This document shows positions 28,329-37,028 of a DNA stretch of 64,000 nt, piece after piece (positions within the stretch are counted from its first letter, which is position 1; every line of letters begins with the position of its first letter). The notes beneath the pieces were generated by a model. The model was given only the letters and a program-made list of their open reading frames with translations. It had not been told where the DNA came from and searched no databases. The translations under genes and the position numbers were made by a program. Source of the DNA: Palsa-513 sp036510225 (GTDB lineage: Bacteria; Actinomycetota; Thermoleophilia; Solirubrobacterales; Solirubrobacteraceae). The stretch is taken from assembly GCA_036510225.1 (NCBI GenBank), contig DATCEH010000108.1, positions 1 to 64,000 of the forward strand, in the 5' to 3' direction.

Positions 28329-29216
28329 TCACGCAGTCTGGGCGGACGGCACGGGCTGAGCGCCGTGCTCCGTCTCCGGCGCTGTGACTTCGATGACGTC
28401 CTTCTTCGTCGTCGTGAGGTAGGTGACGAGACCGACGATGATCACGGCGAACACGATGCTGACGCGATTCGTCCCGAGCCCCAGACCAGCCGGGCTCTCG
28501 TCGGTCGGGGTGGTCAGGAGATCGCCGAGCGACGCCCCCAGCGGACGGGTCATGATGTAGGCCAGCCAGAACGCGAGCACGGCGTTCGACGCCTGCCGCG
28601 GGTGCTCGACGTCAAGGCTGCCCTTGAGCGCGAAGTGGATCACGGTGATCGTCGCGATCGCGGCGGCCCACAGGCCGGCCAGCGCTTCCAGGCTCCAGCC
28701 GGTCTTCTCCTGCAGGAGGTCACCTGCGGCGGTGCCGAGCGCGAACGTGAAGAGGATCGTCAGCCAGTAGAACGACTCGCGCCGCCGGGTGTAGATGCTG
28801 TGGATCGACAACGTCCGCTCGCTCCGGTACCAGGCGGCGAAAGTGATCGCGAGGAGCACGGCGAACACCGCCGTGCTCAGCGTCAGCGCGACGTGGTAGC
28901 CGTCGGTCAGGTTGTCGGTGATCAACGTCCCGACGATGCTGATCAGGACGACCGTCAGCCAGTAGATCCACGGGACGTACCGATCGACACGGAACTGGAC
29001 GACGAGCATCACGATCAGGAGTGCGCCCATCAGGAAGATCGTGTTGTGCAATCCGAAGCCCAGCGTCTCGTTCAGATAGTCCGACGCGGTCTCGCCGACC
29101 GTGGTCGCAAGGATCTTGATGACCCAGAAGACCAGCGTCACCTCAGGCACCTTGCTGAGCATGCGGCGCGCGGTCGAGGTCCTTCCGAAGGTGTGAGCGG
29201 CTGATGTGGTCGCCAT
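28329..29216 (-). CDS. COG4705-type membrane-anchored protein
   Basis: About 295 residues with eight hydrophobic segments arranged as a duplication. The first half opens KVPEVTLVFWVIKILATTVG with ETASDYLN. The second half repeats the theme with FYWLTILFTFALGTAAGDLL and AFWLAYIMTRPLGASLGD. These Thr/Gly/Asp motifs in helices define an uncharacterised bacterial family. The function is unknown, though transport is plausible. I chose ATG 29216; an upstream GTG would add a polar extension. Confidence 0.85.
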   Translation of the reverse strand: MATTSAAHTFGRTSTARRMLSKVPEVTLVFWVIKILATTVGETASDYLNETLGFGLHNTIFLMGALLIVMLVVQFRVDRYVPWIYWLTVVLISIVGTLITDNLTDGYHVALTLSTAVFAVLLAITFAAWYRSERTLSIHSIYTRRRESFYWLTILFTFALGTAAGDLLQEKTGWSLEALAGLWAAAIATITVIHFALKGSLDVEHPRQASNAVLAFWLAYIMTRPLGASLGDLLTTPTDESPAGLGLGTNRVSIVFAVIIVGLVTYLTTTKKDVIEVTAPETEHGAQPVPSAQTA

Positions 29217-29265
29217 CGTGCGGAGGCTCGCACGGCGGTCCTGAAGATCGCCTGACCACGACTCG

Positions 29266-29324
29266 CGATCGGCCACCGGATCGGCTCCGATCGCCACGCC
29301 CGCCGATCCGGGTGGTCGCCGATC
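29266..29324 (-). terminator. Candidate hairpin terminator between uppP and the COG4705 gene
   Basis: The arms at 29267-29284 and 29303-29324 are complementary (GATCGGCCACCGGATCGG against CCGATCC-GG-TGG-CCGATC with small bulges). The hairpin begins 12 bases after the uppP stop. It is the right place to end the RR-HK-uppP transcript. No T-tract is seen. Confidence 0.4.
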
Positions 29325-29336
29325 AGGCTCTCGGCG

Positions 29337-30275
29337 TCAGCTGACGGACGTGTAGACGACCATCCCCGCGCCGAAGATCAGGCAGTAGATCCCGAACGGG
29401 ATGAGATTCCGCGACTCGAAGTAGCGCAGCAGGTAGTGGACCGAGAGGATCCCCGCAACCGCCGCACAGACCGCCGCCGCGACCGCCTGCCCGCGGATGC
29501 CGGCGCCGAGCGGCCCGGTCAGGTCGGACACCTTGACGACGCCCGCGGCAAGGATGATCGGCGTCGCCAGGAGGAAGGAGAAGCGGGCGGAGTCCTCGTT
29601 GTCGAGTCCTCGCAGCAGGCCGGCGCTCATCACCATGCCGTCGCGGCTGATGCCCGGGACCAGGCCTCCCGACTGGGCGAGGCCCATCAGGGCGGCCTCG
29701 CGGTAGTCGAGGTCGTCGAGCCGACGACCTGCGGCGGACCCGCCGCCGTCACGCGCCGCCTCCGCCCGCCCGGCCGCTCGGCGCCGGAGCCGCTCGGCGG
29801 AGATCAGGATCAGGCCGTTGAGCATCAGGAAGAAGGCCGCACTGATCGGCTTGGCCAGTGCGACGCGGATCGGGTGCTCGAGCGCGAGGCCGAGGATGCC
29901 GGTCGGGATGCTCGCGGTGACGATCAGCCACGCGAGGCGCTCGGGCGGCGTCTCGATCCGCCGCTTGCCAAGCGTCGCGAAGAATGCCTTGATGATCTTG
30001 ATCCAGTCGCGCCAGAAGTAGATCAGCAGGCCGATCGCGCTGCCGACGTGGAGCATCACGACGAACGCGAGCCACGGCGACTCCGGCCTGGACTGGAACC
30101 TGACCAACGAGTTCCAGCCGAACAGGGTCGGGAAGAGCACCGTGTGTCCGAGGCTCGAAACCGGGAACAGCTCGCTGACACCCTGGAGCAGACCGAGCAC
30201 GATCGCCTGAGACCAGGTGATCGGGTGCGCCGTGGCCAGCGTGGTGACGGCGAGGTGTGCGGTTGGCGTGAACAC
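29337..30275 (-). CDS. uppP: Undecaprenyl-diphosphatase
   Basis: Dephosphorylates undecaprenyl diphosphate so the carrier can be reused for peptidoglycan and polysaccharide; it also underlies bacitracin resistance. The 312-residue membrane protein has both signature regions: LQGVSELFPVSSLGHTVL near residue 26 (Glu and Ser of the active site) and PGISRDGMVMSAGLLRGL near 206. GTG at 30275 lies 20 bases after the histidine-kinase stop, so it is probably the third gene of a response regulator-kinase-uppP operon. Confidence 0.95.
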   Translation of the reverse strand: MFTPTAHLAVTTLATAHPITWSQAIVLGLLQGVSELFPVSSLGHTVLFPTLFGWNSLVRFQSRPESPWLAFVVMLHVGSAIGLLIYFWRDWIKIIKAFFATLGKRRIETPPERLAWLIVTASIPTGILGLALEHPIRVALAKPISAAFFLMLNGLILISAERLRRRAAGRAEAARDGGGSAAGRRLDDLDYREAALMGLAQSGGLVPGISRDGMVMSAGLLRGLDNEDSARFSFLLATPIILAAGVVKVSDLTGPLGAGIRGQAVAAAVCAAVAGILSVHYLLRYFESRNLIPFGIYCLIFGAGMVVYTSVS

Positions 30276-30295
30276 GACGGGCTCGATGCGTCGCG

Positions 30296-31669
30296 CTAGC
30301 GCAGCACTCCGGTGCGGGTCGGGGCCTGACCGTCGGCCTGCCAGCGGACGATCGCCGGGATCCGCAGCTCGAAGCACGCGCCCCGATCTCCTTCGAGGAG
30401 GACGAGATCGCCGGTGGCCGCGCGAGCGAGCCGGCGCGCGAGCGCAAGCCCGAGCCCGGCGCCGCCGTTGCTGCTGGCGCCCGGCTCGAACACGCGACTG
30501 CGTTGGGACGACTCGACGCCGGGACCGTCATCGGAGATCCGGAAGGCCGCGTCGCCGTCTCGCGATTCGAGCGCGATCTCGACCGATCGGCTGGCGTGGC
30601 GAACCGCGTTCTCGAGCACGGGATAGAGGGCCTGGGCCAGCATGTCGCGCTCGGCGGCGACCAGCGGTGAGCGGTCGGGCAGGCGGATGGTGAGCTCGAC
30701 GTCCCGGGCGCTCGCCTCGTGCGCGACCGCGTCGGCCGCGGCCTGGAGGGCGTCGGCGGCGTCGCTGGATCCCGGAGACTGGTCGGCGCCCTGGCGGGCA
30801 GCGCTCAGCAGCGTCCTGATCACCGTGGCCATCCGGTCGGTCGAGCGGAGCACCTGGTGCAGGGCGTCGCGCAGGTCGCTGCGGGTCGCCGACGGGCGTA
30901 GTGCCAACTCGGCTTCGGCTCGCAGGCCGCTGAGCGGGGTGTTGAGCTCGTGAGCGACTTCCGCGGACAGCCGCTGTTCATGGCGAATGCTGGCGCCGAT
31001 CCGGGCGAGCAGGGCGTCGAGCGTCGCCGAAAGCCCTGTCAGCTCGTCTCGCGGCGCACCGAGGCCGAAGCGCTGGTCGAGGTCGTGATCACTCCACTCC
31101 GCGGCCTTGGCCGTCATGTCGGCGACCGGTCGGAGCGCGACTCCGACGGCTCGTCGAGCGACGAGTGATCCGACGATCAGCACGAAGATGTCGAGCAGGA
31201 TCATTCCCGCGAGGGCGATCCGCTCGGTGTGCCGGTAGGGCACGAGCTCGACTCCCACCACGACGGTGCCGACCCCGGCCCGTGCACCGGATCCGTAGGC
31301 CGGAACCGCCAGCAGCTTGGTCTGCCCGACGGTCATCGTGCGCTGCGTCCGCACCCCGGCCAGCCCAGCCGCCGCGGCCTGGGTGGCCGCGGACGCCGGC
31401 GCTCGCTCGACGGGACCCGTGCCGTCGAAGACCCAGGTGTCCTGATCGAGCACGTTGTCGTTGGGTGGCTCGCGGACGTGGACGCGACCGTCGCTGACCT
31501 CGATCGTCGTAAGGACCGCGTCGGCTCGGGCGCGCAGAACCGAGGCTGCGTCGCCGTTGAGGCGGCCGGCAAGCAGCAACATCACGGCGAGGGTGATCAC
31601 CGCCAGGCCGGCGGCAAGGGTCAGCGCGGCGGCGAGCGTCACCCGGTCGCGGATCGCGAGACGACTCAC
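30296..31669 (-). CDS. Two-component sensor histidine kinase
   Basis: A 457-residue membrane kinase with helix 1 at about 10-35, an extracytoplasmic sensor of about 110 residues, and helix 2 at about 150-172. HAMP follows, then the phospho-acceptor His in EVAHELNTPLSGL near 240, N box LYPVLENAVRHA, and G box ISDDGPGV. GTG 31669 overlaps the stop of the response-regulator gene. The ligand is unknown. The downstream uppP suggests it senses envelope or carrier-lipid stress, which is inference. Confidence 0.94.
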   Translation of the reverse strand: MSRLAIRDRVTLAAALTLAAGLAVITLAVMLLLAGRLNGDAASVLRARADAVLTTIEVSDGRVHVREPPNDNVLDQDTWVFDGTGPVERAPASAATQAAAAGLAGVRTQRTMTVGQTKLLAVPAYGSGARAGVGTVVVGVELVPYRHTERIALAGMILLDIFVLIVGSLVARRAVGVALRPVADMTAKAAEWSDHDLDQRFGLGAPRDELTGLSATLDALLARIGASIRHEQRLSAEVAHELNTPLSGLRAEAELALRPSATRSDLRDALHQVLRSTDRMATVIRTLLSAARQGADQSPGSSDAADALQAAADAVAHEASARDVELTIRLPDRSPLVAAERDMLAQALYPVLENAVRHASRSVEIALESRDGDAAFRISDDGPGVESSQRSRVFEPGASSNGGAGLGLALARRLARAATGDLVLLEGDRGACFELRIPAIVRWQADGQAPTRTGVLR

Positions 31670-32337
31670 CGCAGGGAGTAGCCGACGCCATGGGTGGTCT
31701 GGATCCGCCGGCCGCTGTCGAGCCTGCCCAGCTTGCGTCGCAGGCGGCCGACGAACGTGTCGAGCGTGTTGTCGTGGACGATCGCTCCGTCCGGCCAGCA
31801 GGCAGCGACCATCTCCCGGCGGCGGACGACCTCGCCCGGGCGGCCGGCGAGGGTTGCGAAGAGGCGGAACTCGGTGGGCGTCAGTGCTTCCGATCGGCCG
31901 CCGCTGTGGATCGCGTGGGTGGCCGGGTCGAGCAGAACGCCGGTCGGCGCCAGTTCCCGATCGGCCCGACCGGCCCGGCGCAGCAGGGCATCGACGCGGA
32001 CGATCAGCTCGGCGAGCTCGAACGGCTTGACGAGGTAGTCGTCTCCCCCCGCATGGAAACCGGCCAGCCGATCGGTGAGCGCGCCGCGGGCCGTGAGGAA
32101 CAGGACGGGGGCGATCACGCCGTGGGCGCGGAGTGCCTGGCAGACGTCACGCCCGTCCGCGTCGGGCAACCCGATGTCGAGCACGACGACGTCCGGCGGG
32201 CGCCTCGAGAACAGCTCGACCGCCTCGTGCCCGGTCGCGGTCACCGTCACCTGGAGGTCCTCCGCCCGCAGCGCCCGGCCGAGGACCGACCGGAGATCCG
32301 CGTCGTCCTCGCAGATCCCGATCGACGCCGCACCCAT
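31666..32337 (-). CDS. OmpR/PhoB-family response regulator
   Basis: A 223-residue regulator with a receiver domain (acidic pocket CEDDADL, phospho-acceptor Asp in VVLDIGLPD near 53, Thr in FLTARG, Lys in LVKPFE). A winged-helix DNA-binding domain ends HGVGYSLR. Partner of the overlapping histidine kinase. The divergent AarF gene starts 76 bases away, so that short gap probably carries both promoters and the autoregulatory site. Confidence 0.95.
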   Translation of the reverse strand: MGAASIGICEDDADLRSVLGRALRAEDLQVTVTATGHEAVELFSRRPPDVVVLDIGLPDADGRDVCQALRAHGVIAPVLFLTARGALTDRLAGFHAGGDDYLVKPFELAELIVRVDALLRRAGRADRELAPTGVLLDPATHAIHSGGRSEALTPTEFRLFATLAGRPGEVVRRREMVAACWPDGAIVHDNTLDTFVGRLRRKLGRLDSGRRIQTTHGVGYSLR

Positions 32338-32413
32338 CGGGCAGATGATGGCGGCGAAGCCTGAACGATTCCTGACGACCGGTGACGCATCCCTCAAATA
32401 GCCTTTCGGCTGC

Positions 32414-33739
32414 ATGCGAGACCTCCGGCGCGTCCTCCAACTCCTCCGCGTCGCCCTGACCTACGGCGTGCTTCCCCTGATCCTGGCGTCTCGCAGACGC
32501 GAGCTCTCCGGGCCGGTCCGCCTCCGGCGGGCCCTCGAGGAGCTCGGTGGGACGTGGGTCAAGCTCGGCCAGACGCTCGCCCTGCGCTTCGACCTCCTCC
32601 CCCCCGCCTACTGCTACGAGCTGTTCGGCCTGTTCAATCAGGTCGTCCCGTTCGCGTACGCCGATGTCGCGCGGATCATCCGGTCCGAGCTCGGCCGCGA
32701 CGTCGACGAGGTCTTCTCGTACTTCGACCCCGAGCCGTTCGGCGCCGCGTCGATCGGGCAGGTCCACGACGCCACGCTCGGGTCGGGCGTCCGCGTCGCC
32801 GTGAAGGTCCAGCGGCCGGGAATCGAGCAGTCGATCGCCACCGACATCTCCCTGATGTACCGGATCGCCGGCCTCGTCGACCTGACTCGCGTGCTCGGCG
32901 GCACCCGCACCCGCGACGTGATCGACGAGCTCGCCCGGTGGACCCGCGAGGAGCTCGACTACACCGTCGAGGCGCGGAACGCCCTGCTGATGCGGGCCAA
33001 CACTCGTGATCACGGCACCGAGTACAACCCCGACGTACATCTCGAGTACACGACCAAGCGCGTCCTCACAGCCGAGCGACTCGACGGCATCCTGCTCGCC
33101 GACCTGATCACCGACCTCCGCGACGACCGCGAAGCCACGCTCCGGCGACTGACCGACGCCGGCTACGACCTCGACGAGGCGGCCTCCAACATCGTCTGGA
33201 ACTTCCTCGGTCAGGCCTACGCCGTCGGCGTCTTCCATGGTGACCTGCACCCCGCGAACCTCCTCCTCCTCCCCGACAACCGGATCGGCTACGTCGACTT
33301 CGGGATCATCGGCCGGCTTCCCGAGTCCGTCCGCCAGTCGCTCGTGCTCTACGCCAAGAACCTCTTCTTCGGTGACGTGGATGCCGCGATCAGCGAGTTC
33401 CTCCGCTGGGTCAAGCCCGCCCAGACGACCAGCATCGCCGCCGCGGCCGACGAGATGGTCGCCCTGACCCGGCGCTTCCTCTTCGACCTCGAACACACGA
33501 CGTCCCCCAAACGGGAGGTCATGGCCCGCTACCAGGTCGACCTGCTCGCCGCCACCAGGACCCACCGGATGGCGATCGACCCGGTCATCGTCCTCTACAT
33601 GAAGGTCGTCTTCACGATCGAGTCGATCACCTCGGCACTCGCCCCCACGCTCGACCTCCAGTCACTCCACGCCCGCTTCTTCGGCGAGCTGATCCTCGAG
33701 GGGATCGGCAGGTCCGAGCCGGTCGCCCAGGCGGATTGA
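32414..33739 (+). CDS. AarF/UbiB/ABC1 family atypical kinase
   Basis: A 441-residue member of the UbiB-like kinase family, linked elsewhere to isoprenoid-quinone lipid handling. The KxGQ motif (TWVKLGQTLALR) is near 48, the Ala-rich loop PFGAASIGQVHDA near 110 and the VAIK-type Lys in VAVKVQRPG near 130. The catalytic loop HGDLHPANLL is near 275 and the metal site VDFGIIG near 295. Unlike many homologues it lacks a clear C-terminal membrane anchor. The exact substrate is not known. Confidence 0.93.
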   Translation: MRDLRRVLQLLRVALTYGVLPLILASRRRELSGPVRLRRALEELGGTWVKLGQTLALRFDLLPPAYCYELFGLFNQVVPFAYADVARIIRSELGRDVDEVFSYFDPEPFGAASIGQVHDATLGSGVRVAVKVQRPGIEQSIATDISLMYRIAGLVDLTRVLGGTRTRDVIDELARWTREELDYTVEARNALLMRANTRDHGTEYNPDVHLEYTTKRVLTAERLDGILLADLITDLRDDREATLRRLTDAGYDLDEAASNIVWNFLGQAYAVGVFHGDLHPANLLLLPDNRIGYVDFGIIGRLPESVRQSLVLYAKNLFFGDVDAAISEFLRWVKPAQTTSIAAAADEMVALTRRFLFDLEHTTSPKREVMARYQVDLLAATRTHRMAIDPVIVLYMKVVFTIESITSALAPTLDLQSLHARFFGELILEGIGRSEPVAQAD

Positions 33740-33749
33740 GACGAGCGGG

Positions 33750-34376
33750 TTGGCCAGGCCTGGGCCTCCTGACGGCCGGCGCGCGGTCCTCCTCCGGACG
33801 GCGCTGCGGCTGTCGGTCGCGTCGGTCATCGCCGGTCTCTGCCTCGGCACGCTCTCGGTCACCGTCGGCCTGCTCGACCACAGCCTCGGCGTCCTCGGGA
33901 CCGGCCTCGGCGTGCTCGCCGACGTCGCCGGTTCCGCGGTCCTGATCTGGCGCTTCCGGGTCGAGCGCAGCCAGCCGCATCACGCCGATCGCGTCGAGGC
34001 CCGGGCTGCCGTCCTCGTTTCCGCCGCCCTCGGACTGATCGGCCTGGTCCTCGCCGTCGAGTCGATCCGCGCGCTGATCGCCGCCACCCACCCGGGGACC
34101 TCGTCGCTCAGCCTGGTCGCCGCCGGCCTCGCACTGGTCGTTCTCCCGCCGCTGGCCTACCTCAAGCGGCGCACGGCCACCGCGCTGGGCAGCCATGCCC
34201 TCCGGGGTGACAGCACGCTCAGCGCGATCGGCGCCTCGACCGCCCTGCTCGCCCTCGTCGGGCTCCTCCTGTTCCGGGCCTTCGGCTGGTGGTGGGCAGA
34301 TCGCGCGGTCGCACTCCTCGTCGCCTGTCTCGCCGCCGCCGAGAGCTATTCGGTCGCCCGGGCCGGGGACGACTGA
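33750..34376 (+). CDS. CDF-like (cation diffusion facilitator) membrane protein
   Basis: A 208-residue protein with six hydrophobic segments. The arrangement resembles the transmembrane half of cation-efflux proteins: SVTVGLLDHSLGVLGTGLG, a polar HHADRVEARAA loop, and HALRGDSTLSAIGAST. The cytoplasmic C-terminal domain of true CDF transporters is missing, and several metal-site His/Asp are not obvious. TTG 33750 is the best start available, ten bases after the AarF gene, suggesting one transcript. Substrate unknown. Confidence 0.65.
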   Translation: MARPGPPDGRRAVLLRTALRLSVASVIAGLCLGTLSVTVGLLDHSLGVLGTGLGVLADVAGSAVLIWRFRVERSQPHHADRVEARAAVLVSAALGLIGLVLAVESIRALIAATHPGTSSLSLVAAGLALVVLPPLAYLKRRTATALGSHALRGDSTLSAIGASTALLALVGLLLFRAFGWWWADRAVALLVACLAAAESYSVARAGDD

Positions 34377-34550
34377 AGATCCGAACGATGCCGACCGACC
34401 GGACTGACGAGACAAGGCGTTGCCTGGTCGCAAAAGTAGCTGCCAAGGTCAACGACTTTTCGCGGAGACCACTACAACAACAACACTGCTCGGCCCACCC
34501 AGGCACCGGCGGCCTTCCGCGAGCCCTGGCCGAACGCAGTCGGCCGCACG

Positions 34551-34622
34551 CCGGCCGACCCGGCCGACCCGGCCGACCCGGCCGACCCGGCCGACCCGGC
34601 GGACCGGTCAGACCGGTCAGAC
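34551..34622. repeat. 9-bp tandem repeat
   Basis: Five perfect copies of CCGGCCGAC (34551-34595) are followed by a variant CCGGCGGAC and two copies of CGGTCAGAC. The array ends at the stop codon of the leftward methyltransferase gene (34617). It probably varies in copy number by slippage. Confidence 0.9.
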
Positions 34623-35294
34623 CGAGCGACACCCACTCAAGAATCCCCCCACCTGCCCGGCGCGCTCGAGCCGGGCGAACGACCGCCCGCCGAGCTCCCA
34701 CCGCTCGCCCAGCACGAACCCGCCCTCGTCGGCGACCCAGGCGATCTCCTCGGCCCCGACGACCGCCCACCGGAACCACTCGCTCGCGAGCGTCGCCGAC
34801 TCCAGGCGGAGCTCGAGCACCCGCCGCTCCGGCCGGCGCGGGTCGAGCTCGACGAGGAGGGCTCCGCCCGGCGCCAGCAGCCGGCCGATCCGCTCGAGCA
34901 GCGCGCCCGGCGACCCGCCGATTCCGATGTTCCCGTCGAGCAGGAGCGCCGTCTCCCAGGTCCCGGCGCCGGGGAGCTCGCCGAAGATGCACGCCTCGAG
35001 GGCATTCCCGCCACCGTCCCGGGCGATCGTGACCGCCGCCGCGGAGATGTCGACCCCGAGCGCGAAGACGCCCCGTCGGGCGAGCGCGTGAAGGTGGCGT
35101 CCGGGGCCGCAGCCGAGGTCGATCACCGGGCCGACCGCCCGCGCGAGGAGGTCCTCGTCGACGCTGTCGACCGGGCCGAGCCACCGCTCGTAGGGCAGGC
35201 GGAGACGGACGCCGTCGCGGGTTCTCGCCCGCACCTCGCCGTCCTCGTCGACCCGGGTCAGGCCGAGCGCGTAGAGCTCGAGCACGGTGCTCAT
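34617..35294 (-). CDS. SAM-dependent methyltransferase of the DUF2064 cluster
   Basis: A 225-residue class I methyltransferase with motif I VIDLGCGPGRHLHAL near residue 58, acidic strand LGVDISAAA, and a motif-IV-like TALLLDGNIGIGG. LLAPGGALLVELDP follows. ATG 35294 overlaps the stop of the TIGR04282-type transferase gene (ATGA). This pair recurs in actinobacteria together with an epimerase, a GT2 and a molybdopterin oxidoreductase, all present within 8 kb here. Its substrate is unknown. The 3' end lies in a 9-bp repeat array. Confidence 0.87.
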   Translation of the reverse strand: MSTVLELYALGLTRVDEDGEVRARTRDGVRLRLPYERWLGPVDSVDEDLLARAVGPVIDLGCGPGRHLHALARRGVFALGVDISAAAVTIARDGGGNALEACIFGELPGAGTWETALLLDGNIGIGGSPGALLERIGRLLAPGGALLVELDPRRPERRVLELRLESATLASEWFRWAVVGAEEIAWVADEGGFVLGERWELGGRSFARLERAGQVGGFLSGCRSV

Positions 35295-35968
35295 CCGAGC
35301 GCCGCGACCGCCCGGGCGAACCGCGAGCCGGGAATCGCCGCGGCGACCGCGCGGGCGTCGTCGATCCCGTCGATGTCGCGCAGCGGGCGCAGCTCCCGCA
35401 CGCGGAGGCCGACCGCCGCCAGGCGGTCGCGCTGGTGGCGGCAGGTCAGCGCACTGCTCATCGGCACCCCGACGACGGCGTCCGGGCAGGCCCGGGCCAG
35501 ACCGATGCACCAGTAGCCGCCGTCGAACGCCGCGCCGAGCACGGCGTCGACCCGGGGATCGGCGAGTGCGTCGATCCCCTCGAGCAGAAGCTCCGGCGTC
35601 ACCTGAGGCGTGTCCATGCCGACCAGCAGAGCCGGCCCGCCGACGTCGGCAAACGCCGCGGCCAGCCGCTCGTCGAGACCTTCCCCCCGCTGGGTGAGCA
35701 CCTCGAATCCGTCGGGCAGCCAGTCGCCGGGATCCCCGTCGAGGACGAGGACCCGCCGGTCGACCGGCGTCTCGAGAACTCGGGCGAGCGTGTCGGCGAG
35801 GGCGGCCCGCGCCAGTTCTGCGGCCTCGGTCGGGGTGCACGGCGGGCAGAGCCGAGTCTTGACCCGGCCGGCGACCGGGGCCTTGGCGATCACGATCAGC
35901 GAGCCGTGCGCCGGTCGGCGGGCCGGCACCGGGGGCCCGGCGGATGGCTGCGTCAGGCTCGTCGACAT
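35291..35968 (-). CDS. TIGR04282/DUF2064 nucleotidyl- or glycosyltransferase-like protein
   Basis: A 225-residue GT-A-fold protein: LIVIAKAPVAGRVKTRL near 24, RVLVLDGDPGDWLPDGF, LVGMDTPQVTPELL (metal-binding GxD) and GAAFDGGYWCIGL. The family resembles sugar nucleotidyltransferases and was first named for association with radical-SAM/selenodomain genes. The reaction is unproved. It is translationally coupled to the downstream methyltransferase. Confidence 0.9.
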   Translation of the reverse strand: MSTSLTQPSAGPPVPARRPAHGSLIVIAKAPVAGRVKTRLCPPCTPTEAAELARAALADTLARVLETPVDRRVLVLDGDPGDWLPDGFEVLTQRGEGLDERLAAAFADVGGPALLVGMDTPQVTPELLLEGIDALADPRVDAVLGAAFDGGYWCIGLARACPDAVVGVPMSSALTCRHQRDRLAAVGLRVRELRPLRDIDGIDDARAVAAAIPGSRFARAVAALG

Positions 35969-36035
35969 CTCCCCCGAACCCTAGGTCCCGGCCGGCCGGA
36001 TTCGCATTACGGAACGCGAAACGGCTGTTCCGGGG

Positions 36036-36611
36036 CTACGCGTCGCCCGCGTCGAGCAGGGCGGCCATCGCCGCGCTGCCGCGCTGGATCGCAGGACGCA
36101 TGTCGGGGTTGAGATGGTGGGCGGTCGAGTCGTAGTCGTCGGGGAGCGTGCCTCGCAGGTGGTCGTTGAGGGCCTGCAGACGTGGGTAGTAGCCGCCCCC
36201 CATGCAGAAGATCGCGTCGTAGCGCTGGCCGCCGATCTCGTGGGCGTCGAGTGTGGTCGCGTGTTCGAGTTGCAGCGTGGCGGATCCCGGTCGAGGCCCG
36301 GCTGACACGCGCAGCTCGATCTCGTCGGCGCCGCCGCCGAGTGACACCTTGAGAAAACGCGGCGCGTCGCACTCGAGGACCGTGCCCGAGCCCATGTGGA
36401 CCTGCTGGAATTGACCGCCGACCCGGAGATCCCCGGTGACCGGCACGTACCACCGACGCAGGCGCTCGGGGTTCGTGCAGGCGTCCCAGAGGTCCTCGAT
36501 CGTCGTCTCGTAGACCCGCGTGAACACCGCGACACGGGCCGGGCCGGCCGGGATCGGGCGGCGCCGGAGCTCGGGATCGGGCTCGTCGTAGGCCGTCGTT
36601 GCGCTCGTCAT
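36036..36611 (-). CDS. SRPBCC/AHSA1-type START-like protein
   Basis: A 191-residue SRPBCC-fold protein: VAVFTRVYETTIEDLWDACT, ERLRRWYVPVTGDLRVGG near 53 and a hydrophobic-pocket strand series ending near residue 140. Family members bind hydrophobic ligands or act as Hsp90-activator homologues. ATG 36611 overlaps the stop of the ArsR gene. ArsR-SRPBCC pairs are frequent in actinobacteria, with the regulator controlling its partner. Confidence 0.92.
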   Translation of the reverse strand: MTSATTAYDEPDPELRRRPIPAGPARVAVFTRVYETTIEDLWDACTNPERLRRWYVPVTGDLRVGGQFQQVHMGSGTVLECDAPRFLKVSLGGGADEIELRVSAGPRPGSATLQLEHATTLDAHEIGGQRYDAIFCMGGGYYPRLQALNDHLRGTLPDDYDSTAHHLNPDMRPAIQRGSAAMAALLDAGDA

Positions 36612-36973
36612 CGGGTGCCGCCTTCCGCGTCGGGATGGGATGAAGATGCTCGTCGTGCTCGCGTGCCCCGGGCGACCTCCACGCCGAGTGCGTCGAGCCG
36701 CTGGTTCCAGAAGCGCCGGTACGGCTCGATCCACCGATCGACCTCCTCGAGGGGCGTGGGATCGACCGCGTAGAGTCGCCGCGTGCCGGCGGTCCGCACC
36801 GTCGCGAAGCCGGCCTCTCGCAGTACGCGCAGGTGCTGGGAGACCGCCGGCTGGGAGATGCCGAACTCGGCCTGGATCAGCGCACCCACCTCACCGGCGG
36901 CCTGCTCGCCGTCGCCGAGCAGCTCGACGATACGCCTGCGTACCGGGTCACCGAGGATCTCGAACGCGTGCAC
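36608..36973 (-). CDS. ArsR-family transcriptional repressor
   Basis: A 121-residue winged-helix regulator: FEILGDPVRRRIVELL, then the recognition helix ISQPAVSQHLRVLREAGF near 40-56 and the wing VRTAGTRRLYAVD. There is no cysteine metal site, so it is not a metal sensor of the ArsR/SmtB type. GTG 36973 is the best start. It likely represses its own operon through the nearby CTTATATAAG palindrome. Confidence 0.93.
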   Translation of the reverse strand: MHAFEILGDPVRRRIVELLGDGEQAAGEVGALIQAEFGISQPAVSQHLRVLREAGFATVRTAGTRRLYAVDPTPLEEVDRWIEPYRRFWNQRLDALGVEVARGTRARRASSSHPDAEGGTR

Positions 36974-36995
36974 CCGGCGAGAGTATCAGTTCAGC

Positions 36996-37005
36996 CTTAT
37001 ATAAG
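36996..37005. promoter_or_regulatory. Candidate ArsR operator palindrome
   Basis: CTTATATAAG is a perfect 10-bp palindrome 23 bases upstream of the ArsR start, an AT-rich island in a GC-rich background. The position fits an operator or a -10 region under repressor control. Confidence 0.45.
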
Positions 37006-37028
37006 CAAGCGCTAACTCACTCCTTGGA

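Noticed and set aside
34551..34622. CRISPR array
   Set aside because: The units are 9 bp and contiguous, with no spacers and no cas genes.
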